This document shows positions 1 to 6,500 of a stretch of 6,500 nucleotides of DNA, one piece after another. The notes beneath the pieces are model-generated. The model saw only the letters and a list, made by a program, of their open reading frames with translations. It had not been told where the DNA came from and ran no database searches. Source of the stretch: JBDSEG01 sp039920165 (GTDB lineage Bacteria > Pseudomonadota > Gammaproteobacteria > Burkholderiales > Burkholderiaceae_C). Both the position numbers and the translations under genes were made by a program. The DNA lies in NCBI GenBank assembly GCA_039920165.1, contig JBDSEG010000218.1, positions 1 to 6,500 on the forward strand, in the 5' to 3' direction. Each line of letters starts with the position of its first letter. Position 1 is the first letter of the stretch.

Positions 1-406
1 CCGAAGCGCCGCCCGACCCGGCACCCGAAGTGCCCCCCGGGGTCGCGGATGCAGACGGCTTGACTGTCGACGCCGACGCGGCGGACTCGGCCGATCCGGA
101 TGCCGCCGGTGCGGACGCAGCCGGCGCGCTCGGTTCCTTGCCACCGGCTGGCACCTCGGCAGTCGAAGAAGGCCGATCGCCCTTGCCGTCCTTTGATTCC
201 TTCGCTTCCTTGCCGCCCTTGCCATCACCGCGAAAATCGGTCACATACCAGCCCGACCCCTTGAGCTGGAAGCCCGCCGCGGTGACCTGCTTCTGGAACG
301 CCGCAGCGCCGCACGCCGGACAAACCGAGAGGACCGGGTCGGAGATCTTCCGCAGCACATCCTTCGCGTGCCCGCACACAGCGCAGCGGTAAGCATAAAT
401 TGGCAT
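1..406 (-). CDS. FmdB-family zinc-ribbon protein, 3' end missing
   Basis: The protein starts MPIYAYRC and has the CxxC...CxxC zinc ribbon of the FmdB/putative regulatory protein family: Cys8 and Cys11, then Cys29 and Cys32. The conserved stretch GFQLKGSGWYVTDF follows at about residues 45-58. From about residue 60 the chain is low-complexity: first Lys/Asp/Glu/Gly-rich, then a long Ala/Ser/Gly/Pro tail still open at base 2, so the stop lies beyond the left edge. At least 135 residues are encoded. The folded part is the first 58 or so; the rest is probably disordered. The start is set by the conserved MPIYAY beginning and an AAGG ribosome site at good spacing. Family members bind zinc; they were named from a proposed role in formamidase/amidase regulation, but the biochemical role is not established. 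It lies 34 bases downstream of the symporter on the same strand. In many betaproteobacteria fmdB precedes a DUF502 gene and aspS; those would lie outside this window. Confidence 0.9.
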   Translation of the reverse strand, partial: MPIYAYRCAVCGHAKDVLRKISDPVLSVCPACGAAAFQKQVTAAGFQLKGSGWYVTDFRGDGKGGKEAKESKDGKGDRPSSTAEVPAGGKEPSAPAASAPAASGSAESAASASTVKPSASATPGGTSGAGSGGAS

Positions 407-413
407 GCCAAGG

Positions 414-417
414 CCTT
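414..417 (-). promoter_or_regulatory. Ribosome binding site of the fmdB-family gene
   Basis: On the minus strand AAGG lies 7 bases before the ATG at 406-404. It is a clear Shine-Dalgarno match and supports this start. The other genes here have weaker or no such signals. Confidence 0.6.
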
Positions 418-440
418 GATTCGCAAAGCAAAACCGCGAA

Positions 441-1931
441 TTATACGGGGCTGCCGGACCGCCTTGGAACCTGCGTCGACGAAGGCGAGCGCAGCCCGGC
501 GAGGGCGTGATGTGCCGTTCGGCGGTTGCTGACGAGTTGCGGTGCGAGCGAGCCCAGCACCATACCGGTCATTGCGGCGAGCAGGCCGCCGAGTTGTGGC
601 GGAAACATTTCTCCCGCCGATGTCATCAGGAGTCCGAGCCAGGTCGCCAGGCCGAGGACGATCGACAGCATCGCACCCTGCGTCGTGGCGCTGCGCCAGT
701 AAAGACCAGCCGCCAGGGGCACGAACGCGCCGACGAGGGTGACCTGGTAGGCGCCGGAGACCATCTCGTAAATCGGCGTCCCCTGCGAGGCGATCGCGTA
801 CCAGCACACCAGCGCGCTGAAGACGAGCGTCGTGATCCGCATCGTCAGCAGCTCGCGACGGTCCGACAGGCGCGGCCTGAACTGGCGCCAGATGTTCTCG
901 ACGAAGGTGATCGACGGCGCCAGCAGGGTCGCCGACGCGGTCGATTTGATCGCCGACAGCAACGCGCCGAAGAAGAGCACCTGCATCGCAAACGGCATCT
1001 TCTCGAGGACCAGCGTGGGCAGCACCTTCTGCGGATCGTCCTTAAGCAGCGCCGCGGCCTGCTCGGGCATGATGATCAAGGCGCTCGCTACCAAGAACAT
1101 CGGCACGAAGGCGAAGAGGATGTAGCAGGCCCCGCCGATCACCGGGCCCCGGGTCGCTGCTTGCTCCGAATTGGCCGACATGACGCGCTGGAAGACGTCT
1201 TGCTGTGGAATCGAGCCGAGCATCATCGTCAAGGCCGCCGCGATGAAGAAGACGATGTCGTGGAACTTGGGCTCGGGCAGGAAGTTGAACAGGTCGCGGC
1301 TTGCGACCAGCGCCACCACCTTGTCGGCGCCTCCCGCCATCTGCCCCGCGAAGACCGCCAGGATGAGCAGGCCCGTGACGAGAATGATCATCTGGATGAA
1401 GTCGGTCACCGCCACCGACCACATGCCGCCGAAAAGCGTGTACGCGAGGATCGATACCGTCCCGATCACCATCCCGACCGGCACGCTGATCGCGCCAGCC
1501 GACAGCACGTTGAAGACCAGGCCGAGCGCGGTAATCTGCGCCGACACCCAGCCCAGATAGCTCAGGATGATCATCACCGAACACGCGACTTCGACCACCC
1601 GACCGTAGCGCTCGCTGAAATAGTCGCTAATGGTCAGCAACGACATCCGGTACAGCCGGGCAGCGAAGAAGATGCCGACCAGAATCAGGCAGGTGCCGGC
1701 GCCGAACGGATCCTCGACCACGCTGTTCAAGCCGCCGGCGATGAACTTGGCGGGGATGCCGAGCACGGTCTCGGCGCCGAACCAGGTTGCGAAGGTCGTG
1801 GTGACGATCATCACCAGCGGCAGATTCCGGCCGGCGACCGCGAAATCGGCCGTATTCTTGACGCGGCGCGCTGCCCACAGGCCGATGCCGATGGTGATCA
1901 GCAGGTAGACGACGACCAGGGTCAGCAGCAT
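441..1931 (-). CDS. Sodium:solute symporter (SSS family), substrate unknown
   Basis: The 496-residue protein is very hydrophobic, with about 12-13 likely membrane segments, which is the usual SSS (TC 2.A.21, LeuT fold) size. The first segment spans about residues 2-20. Family marks include the FGAETVLG region (51-58), the YTLFGGMWS stretch at 164-172 that matches the end of the SSS signature, QQDVFQRVMSA at 243-253, and SAIKSTASATLL at 326-337. The last corresponds to TM8, where Ser/Thr residues form the Na2 sodium site. A basic, polar tail of about 28 residues follows the last segment. The FQRV(M/L)S region and general pattern resemble choline-transporter-like (CHT) members, but the substrate cannot be read from sequence. 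By family it imports a small solute with sodium across the inner membrane. It starts 55 bases after ubiB and ends 34 bases before the fmdB-family gene. No strong Shine-Dalgarno site precedes ATG 1931; the only weak one (GAAG, 1942-1945) runs into a stem-loop. Confidence 0.9.
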   Translation of the reverse strand: MLLTLVVVYLLITIGIGLWAARRVKNTADFAVAGRNLPLVMIVTTTFATWFGAETVLGIPAKFIAGGLNSVVEDPFGAGTCLILVGIFFAARLYRMSLLTISDYFSERYGRVVEVACSVMIILSYLGWVSAQITALGLVFNVLSAGAISVPVGMVIGTVSILAYTLFGGMWSVAVTDFIQMIILVTGLLILAVFAGQMAGGADKVVALVASRDLFNFLPEPKFHDIVFFIAAALTMMLGSIPQQDVFQRVMSANSEQAATRGPVIGGACYILFAFVPMFLVASALIIMPEQAAALLKDDPQKVLPTLVLEKMPFAMQVLFFGALLSAIKSTASATLLAPSITFVENIWRQFRPRLSDRRELLTMRITTLVFSALVCWYAIASQGTPIYEMVSGAYQVTLVGAFVPLAAGLYWRSATTQGAMLSIVLGLATWLGLLMTSAGEMFPPQLGGLLAAMTGMVLGSLAPQLVSNRRTAHHALAGLRSPSSTQVPRRSGSPV

Positions 1932-1942
1932 GGCGGCAACGC

Positions 1943-1969
1943 TTCGCGGGCAGTGGCAACTGCCGCGAA
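1943..1969 (-). promoter_or_regulatory. Stem-loop just before the symporter start codon
   Basis: The arms are 1943-1954 and 1959-1969, giving 11 base pairs with one bulged base and a 4-base loop. On the minus strand the left arm reads TTCGCGGCAGT. The structure ends 11 bases before the symporter ATG and takes in most of the only weak ribosome site (GAAG). No U-run follows, so it is a poor intrinsic terminator. It could instead limit translation or mark an mRNA processing or 3'-end point after ubiB. A GATAAT hexamer (1974-1969, minus strand) overlaps its upstream base and could be a -10 element, but no good -35 is seen. The structure is directly visible; its role is inferred. Confidence 0.45.
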
Positions 1970-1986
1970 TTATCCACAGCGCGGAT

Positions 1987-3537
1987 TTACCAGAGCAGCC
2001 CGCGGCTCACGAGTTCCATCGTCACGATGCCGGCCGCGAAGCCGAGTGCCGCCACCAGCGCGCCGCGCAGGCGGCGCTGGCTGCGGCGCTGATCGCGCAG
2101 CAGCTCGATCAGGCGCTGCTCATGCGCGGCGCGTGGCAGCAGCGCCTGGTGCAGCAGGCGCGGCAGCTCCGGCAGCAGTTGCACATAGCGCGGCGCTTCC
2201 TTCTTGAGCCGCTCGACCAGCCCGCGCCAGCCGACCTGCTGGTTCATCCAGCGTTCGAGAAAGGGCTTGGCCGTATTCCACAGGTCGAGCTCGGGGTCGA
2301 GCTGGCGACCCAGCCCCTCGACATTGAGCAGGGTCTTTTGCAGCAGCACGAGCTGGGGTTGGATCTCGACGTTGAAGCGGCGCGAGGTCTGGAACAGGCG
2401 CAGCAGCACTTGGCCCAGCGAAATGTCCTTGAGTGGGCGGTCGAAGTGCGGCTCGCACACCGCCCGGATCGCCCCTTCGAGCTCGTCGACGCGGGTGGCG
2501 GCGGGCACCCAGCCGCTTTCCACATGCAGTTCGGCAACACGCTTGTAGTCGCGCCGGAAGAAGGCGATGAAATTCTGCGCCAGGTATTCCTTGTCGAATT
2601 CGGTCAGCGTGCCGACGATGCCGAAATCGAGCGACACATAACGCCCGAAGGTCTTCGGATCCAGGCTCACCTGGATATTGCCGGGGTGCATGTCGGCATG
2701 AAAGAAACCGTCGCGAAAGACTTGCGTGAAGAAGATCGTCACACCGTCACGCGCGAGCTTGGCGATATCGACGCCGGCATCGCGCAGCCGCTGCACCTGG
2801 CTGATCGGCACCCCGTACATGCGCTCCATCACGATCACGCTTTGCGTGCACAGGTCCCACACCATCTCGGGAACGAGGACCAGGTCGAGCCCCTGCATGT
2901 TGCGGCGCAGCTGCGCGGCATTGGCGGCCTCGCGCACCAGATCGAGCTCGTCGTGCAGATAGTTGTCGAACTCGGCGACCACTTCGCGAGGCTTCAGTCG
3001 CTTGCCGTCGGCGGAGAGCCGATCAACCCAGCGCGCCAGTGTTCGCATCAGCGACAGATCGCTCTCGATCGCCTCGAGCATGCCCGGCCTGAGCACCTTC
3101 ACCGCCACCTCGCGACCGTCCTTGAGCACCGCGAAATGGACCTGCGCGATCGACGCGCTCGCGACCGGAACCGATTCGAAACTCGCGAAGATCTCATCGA
3201 TCGGCTTGCCGAATGCCTTCTCGACCAGCGCGCGCGCCTGCTCGGCGGGAAATGGCGGGACCGCATCCTGCAGCTTCGCCAGTTCGTCAGCCAGGTCGGC
3301 CGGCATCAGGTCGCGGCGGGTCGACAGCACTTGGCCAAACTTCACGAAGATCGGCCCCAGACGTTCGAGCCCTTGGCGCAGCCGCTCGCCGCGTGGCGCC
3401 TCCAGCGTCCGGCCGATCGTCATCACGCGCACCAGCATGCGCACCCACGGTTGGCGAAAGCTCGACAGCGCGAGCTCGTCGAGCCCGTAGCGAAGAACCG
3501 TGATGCAGATGAACAGCAGGCGCGCGAGATGCCTCAT
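1987..3537 (-). CDS. ubiB: UbiB, atypical kinase/ATPase of ubiquinone synthesis
   Basis: The 516-residue protein is a full-length ABC1/ADCK/UbiB-family member. Visible family motifs, in order: the KxGQ motif in GPIFVKFGQVLSTRRD (62-76), the Ala-rich loop ASASIAQVH (126-134) that replaces the kinase P-loop, VAVKVLRP with Lys147, ExD-type acidic residues around 195-199, the catalytic-loop equivalent HADMHPGN (280-287), and DFG (304-306). One clear hydrophobic segment lies at the C-terminus (about 490-511), with a more weakly hydrophobic stretch near residues 7-15. UbiB is needed for the hydroxylation and methylation steps that follow prenylation of the quinone ring at the inner membrane. It is thought to use ATPase activity to extract or present lipid intermediates, not to phosphorylate proteins. 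Its ATG overlaps the ubiJ stop (ATGA), indicating translational coupling. No Shine-Dalgarno site is evident. It is slightly shorter than E. coli UbiB (about 546 residues), mostly at the C-terminal end. Confidence 0.96.
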   Translation of the reverse strand: MRHLARLLFICITVLRYGLDELALSSFRQPWVRMLVRVMTIGRTLEAPRGERLRQGLERLGPIFVKFGQVLSTRRDLMPADLADELAKLQDAVPPFPAEQARALVEKAFGKPIDEIFASFESVPVASASIAQVHFAVLKDGREVAVKVLRPGMLEAIESDLSLMRTLARWVDRLSADGKRLKPREVVAEFDNYLHDELDLVREAANAAQLRRNMQGLDLVLVPEMVWDLCTQSVIVMERMYGVPISQVQRLRDAGVDIAKLARDGVTIFFTQVFRDGFFHADMHPGNIQVSLDPKTFGRYVSLDFGIVGTLTEFDKEYLAQNFIAFFRRDYKRVAELHVESGWVPAATRVDELEGAIRAVCEPHFDRPLKDISLGQVLLRLFQTSRRFNVEIQPQLVLLQKTLLNVEGLGRQLDPELDLWNTAKPFLERWMNQQVGWRGLVERLKKEAPRYVQLLPELPRLLHQALLPRAAHEQRLIELLRDQRRSQRRLRGALVAALGFAAGIVTMELVSRGLLW

Positions 3538-4079
3538 CGCGGTGGTGGTCCGCTCGCGTCGCCGCGCGCGCGCGCGGCCAGGCCGGACAGGCCGCGCGCG
3601 GCGCCGCGCATCGCGTCGCCGACGGCCGACGCCCGTTGCGCTGCCAGGCGGGCAGGGCCGGCGCCGACCCGCTTCGCCAAATCGTCCTCGATATCCCAGC
3701 GCAGATTCTGGAACAGCCAGTCCACGTCACCGGCCAGTGCCGCATCGCCCTGGATATCGATGCGCGGGCGCTCTCCGCCGATCGAGCGCAGCGCGATCAG
3801 CGCTGGGTTCGAGGCGTCGACGTGCACGTTCAGGTCCGACACCGCATCGGTGCTGTCGCGGCTCCACTCGACGAGTCCGGCTGGCGTGACGACGAAACGT
3901 GTCGGCGGCAGCGCCGGCAGCAACGCGGGCCAGCCGGTGAAGTGGACCGCGATGCTGCGACCGGCATGCGGAAGCAGGCGCTGCATCGCAATCGGCTCGC
4001 TCGCGAGCACATGGTTGACGAGCAGCGTGGCCCGCTCCATCAAGGCGCCGCCGGCAAGCGTATGAAGGTTTGAAAGCAT
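3534..4079 (-). CDS. ubiJ: UbiJ, SCP2-domain ubiquinone accessory factor
   Basis: The 181-residue protein has an SCP2-like sterol-carrier domain at about residues 15-115 (MERATLLVNHVLASEP, IAVHFTGWPAL, FVVTPAGLVEW, PRIDIQGDAALAGDVDWLF). A helical, Arg/Ala-rich C-terminal part follows. This matches UbiJ (about 200 residues in E. coli), whose SCP2 domain binds ubiquinone intermediates and supports the soluble Ubi complex. Position is the second argument: the gene directly precedes ubiB with a 4-base overlap (3534-3537). The open frame extends upstream to ATG 4241 but that part is low-quality and overlaps galE, so it is rejected. ATG 4079 (MLSNLHTL) is chosen because a TACAAT -10-like hexamer lies just before it. 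ATG 4040 (M14, MERATLL) is the other candidate, since the domain begins there. Neither has a strong ribosome site. The 3' end holds an alternating CG run and a GC hairpin. Confidence 0.85.
   Translation of the reverse strand: MLSNLHTLAGGALMERATLLVNHVLASEPIAMQRLLPHAGRSIAVHFTGWPALLPALPPTRFVVTPAGLVEWSRDSTDAVSDLNVHVDASNPALIALRSIGGERPRIDIQGDAALAGDVDWLFQNLRWDIEDDLAKRVGAGPARLAAQRASAVGDAMRGAARGLSGLAARARGDASGPPPR
3561..3602. repeat. CG dinucleotide run and GC-only hairpin near the ubiJ 3' end
   Basis: Bases 3563-3576 are seven consecutive CG dinucleotides within a perfect 18-base palindrome (3561-3578). A second palindrome, gccgcgcgcggc, lies at 3591-3602. Arms 3569-3579 and 3590-3600 pair over 11 GC base pairs with a 10-base loop. 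The stretch lies inside ubiJ, 24-65 bases before the ubiB ATG. It encodes part of the Arg/Ala/Gly-rich C-terminus. Alternating CG is prone to Z-form DNA and to two-base slippage; any function is unknown. Confidence 0.6.
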
Positions 4080-4085
4080 CGGCGA

Positions 4086-4091
4086 ATTGTA
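4086..4091 (-). promoter_or_regulatory. Possible -10 element for ubiJ-ubiB
   Basis: The minus strand reads TACAAT here, one base from the TATAAT consensus. It ends 6 bases before ATG 4079, so transcription would begin at or next to the start codon, giving a leaderless or nearly leaderless mRNA. If ATG 4040 is used instead, the leader would be about 39 bases. No convincing -35 is present about 17 bases upstream. Confidence 0.35.
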
Positions 4092-4095
4092 GGGA

Positions 4096-4130
4096 CGCAG
4101 GTCGCAGACGCTGCGCCCTGCGCAGGTCGC
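4096..4130. repeat. Direct repeat with central hairpin between ubiJ and galE
   Basis: The 10-base unit cgcaggtcgc occurs at 4096-4105 and again at 4121-4130, 25 bases apart start to start. Between and overlapping them, ctgcgc (4111-4116) and gcgcag (4120-4125) form a 6-base stem with a 3-base loop. It lies in the divergent 130-base region (4080-4209) just upstream of the possible ubiJ promoter, so it could be a regulator-binding site. GC-rich DNA makes chance repeats common, so this is tentative. Confidence 0.3.
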
Positions 4131-4167
4131 CGTGAGATGCGCGGCGCGCACACGCGGCAGCTTCGGC

Positions 4168-4173
4168 GAGAAT
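4168..4173 (+). promoter_or_regulatory. Possible -10 element for galE
   Basis: The plus strand reads gagaat here, a weak match of a kind seen at GC-rich betaproteobacterial promoters, about 36 bases before the chosen galE start. It sits in a small 6-base inverted repeat (4164-4169 with 4173-4178). No clear -35 is seen. Confidence 0.2.
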
Positions 4174-4209
4174 CGCCGGCCCCGCAGCGAATGCCCAGCG
4201 AGATTGCCC

Positions 4210-5229
4210 TTGACCCCCACCGTCTTGCTCACCGGCGCCACCGGCTATATCGCCTCGCACACCTGGCTTGCGCTGTGGGAGGCCGGCTTCGATGTGATCG
4301 GGGTCGACAATTTCTCCAACAGCTCGCCCGAAGTGCTGAACCGGCTGCGCACCCTGGCCGGCCGCACCCCGCGCTTCGAACGCGCCGACGTCTGCGATGC
4401 AGCGGCGCTCGACGCCGTCTTCTCTGCCGGCCGCGTCGACGCAGTGATTCATTTCGCCGCCCACAAAGCGGTTGCGGAAAGTGTCGCCCGTCCGCTCGAC
4501 TATTACGCCAACAACGTCGGCGGGCTGATCCAGCTTTGCGCCGCGATACAGCGCCACGCCTGTCGGGCGCTGGTGTTCAGTTCCAGTGCGACGGTCTACG
4601 GCGATCCGAGCCAGCTCCCGATTACCGAGGACGCGCCGCTGGCCAGCACCAATCCGTACGGCGCGACCAAGCTTGTCGGCGAGCACCTGCTTCGCGACCT
4701 GATGCGCAGCGACCCTTCGTGGCAGATCGCCGTGCTGCGTTATTTCAACCCAGTGGGCGCGCACCCGAGCGGCCTGATCGGCGAAGACCCGAGCGGCACG
4801 CCGAACAACCTGATGCCCTATATCGCGCAGGTCGCCGTGGGCAAGCGCGAGCGGCTGCAGATCTTCGGCGCCGACTACCCGACGCCCGACGGCACTGGCG
4901 TTCGCGACTACATCCACGTGATCGACCTGGCCGAAGGTCACGTGGCGGCACTGCGCCATCTGCTGGACGGCAAGGGATCGCTCACTGTCAACCTCGGCAC
5001 GGGGCGCGGTCTGAGTGTGCTCGAACTGCTGCGCGCGTTCGAGGTCGCCAGCGGACGCGAAGTGCCGTATGAGATCGTCGCCCGGCGCGCCGGCGATGTC
5101 GCAGCCTGTTATGCCGATGCGTCGCTCGCGCAGGCGCTGCTGCGCTGGAAGGCCGATCGCGATGTGGCGGCCATGTGCGCCGACAGCTGGCGCTGGCAGT
5201 CGCTCAATCCAGCCGGCTTCGGCGCCTGA
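4210..5229 (+). CDS. galE: GalE, UDP-glucose/UDP-hexosamine 4-epimerase
   Basis: Read from TTG 4210 this is 339 residues, against 338 for E. coli GalE, with close similarity throughout. It is an extended short-chain dehydrogenase with tightly bound NAD that interconverts UDP-glucose and UDP-galactose in the cytoplasm. The NAD-binding TGATGYIAS motif is at residues 8-16, with Ala15 in place of the usual third Gly. Catalytic residues are Ser126 (FSSSATVYG), Tyr150 and Lys154 (YGATK). NPVGAHPSG, NNLMPYIAQVAVG and GTGVRDYIHV are also present. Cys300 (codon 5107-5109, GDVAACYAD) replaces E. coli Tyr299; human GALE also has Cys there, and the E. coli Tyr299Cys change is known to allow N-acetylated substrates. 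The family N-terminus (xVLLTGATGY) points to TTG 4210 or TTG 4204. ATG 4132 would add 26 atypical residues, and ATG 4191 is out of frame. A weak gcgaga precedes the TTG. The gene is divergent from ubiJ and convergent with the dehydrogenase. Confidence 0.95.
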   Translation: MTPTVLLTGATGYIASHTWLALWEAGFDVIGVDNFSNSSPEVLNRLRTLAGRTPRFERADVCDAAALDAVFSAGRVDAVIHFAAHKAVAESVARPLDYYANNVGGLIQLCAAIQRHACRALVFSSSATVYGDPSQLPITEDAPLASTNPYGATKLVGEHLLRDLMRSDPSWQIAVLRYFNPVGAHPSGLIGEDPSGTPNNLMPYIAQVAVGKRERLQIFGADYPTPDGTGVRDYIHVIDLAEGHVAALRHLLDGKGSLTVNLGTGRGLSVLELLRAFEVASGREVPYEIVARRAGDVAACYADASLAQALLRWKADRDVAAMCADSWRWQSLNPAGFGA

Positions 5230-5238
5230 GGGTCTAGC

Positions 5239-5249
<11 letters not shown>
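5221..5249. terminator. Inverted repeat at convergent galE/dehydrogenase ends
   Basis: The arms ggcgcct (5221-5227) and aggcgcc (5243-5249) pair over 7 bases around a 15-base loop containing both stop codons. Outer segments extend it imperfectly: cttc 5217-5220 with gaag 5255-5258, and gccggc 5212-5217 with gccggc 5260-5265. No U-run follows on either strand, so a classical intrinsic terminator is doubtful. It could still be a bidirectional stop or an mRNA 3'-end stabiliser. Confidence 0.35.

Positions 5250-6500
<1,251 letters not shown>

Noticed and set aside
420..440. Small TTCGC/GCGAA inverted repeat between the symporter and the fmdB-family gene
   Set aside because: Only five pairs with an 11-base loop and no U-run, so too weak to call a terminator or regulatory structure.
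507..2207. Long plus-strand open frame antisense to the symporter
   Set aside because: Its translation is rich in Arg, His, Asp, Glu and Gln with no domain or hydrophobic pattern, as expected opposite a GC-rich membrane-protein gene. The minus-strand reading is a clear symporter.
1930..4065. Very long plus-strand open frame (711 codons) opposite ubiB and ubiJ
   Set aside because: No recognisable motif and shadow-like composition. It covers two well-recognised minus-strand genes.
4080..4241. N-terminal extension of UbiJ up to ATG 4241
   Set aside because: The 54 extra residues are Arg-rich and unlike the family, and they would overlap the start of galE on the other strand.
3727..4959. Minus-strand open frame across galE and part of ubiJ
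   Set aside because: It is antisense to galE and out of frame with ubiJ, and has no family resemblance. It results from the scarcity of stops in GC-rich DNA.
4137..5072. Plus-strand open frame overlapping galE, with ATG 4191 as a possible start
   Set aside because: It is Arg-rich, frame-shifted relative to galE, and lacks motifs. The in-frame reading from 4210 is a full GalE.

Overview
The window is GC-rich, densely coding DNA from a proteobacterium. It is most likely a betaproteobacterium (Burkholderiales or Rhodocyclales type). That placement is an inference from the ubiJ-ubiB pair with an FmdB-type zinc-ribbon gene nearby, and from the close family resemblance of the UbiB, FmdB and GalE proteins. 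No RNA gene, insertion sequence, prophage or CRISPR array is visible, and no gap between genes exceeds about 130 bases.

The left two thirds (1-4079) is a leftward gene series on the minus strand: ubiJ (SCP2-type ubiquinone accessory protein), then ubiB (ABC1/UbiB atypical kinase, overlapping ubiJ by 4 bases), then a sodium:solute symporter of unassigned substrate, then an fmdB-family small zinc-ribbon gene cut by the left edge. ubiJ and ubiB act together in late ubiquinone synthesis at the inner membrane. The symporter sits between ubiB and fmdB with gaps of 55 and 34 bases, so it may be cotranscribed. A strong 27-base stem-loop lies just before its start codon.

The right third is nucleotide-sugar metabolism. 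galE (plus strand) is divergent from ubiJ across a 130-base region, and appears to use a TTG start. It converges with a minus-strand TviB-type UDP-N-acetylhexosamine 6-dehydrogenase that lacks only its extreme N-terminus at the right edge. The two genes end 9 bases apart over an inverted repeat. GalE has Cys at the position equivalent to E. coli Tyr299. This is the residue that opens the pocket to N-acetylated sugars, so a dual Glc/Gal and GlcNAc/GalNAc epimerase is plausible and fits the adjacent dehydrogenase. This end is probably the edge of a surface-polysaccharide locus abutting housekeeping genes.

No undescribed multi-gene system is evident. The most useful leads are the GalE Cys residue with its dehydrogenase neighbour, the stem-loop at the symporter start, the CG-repeat hairpin at the ubiJ-ubiB junction, and the repeat structure in the ubiJ-galE intergenic region.
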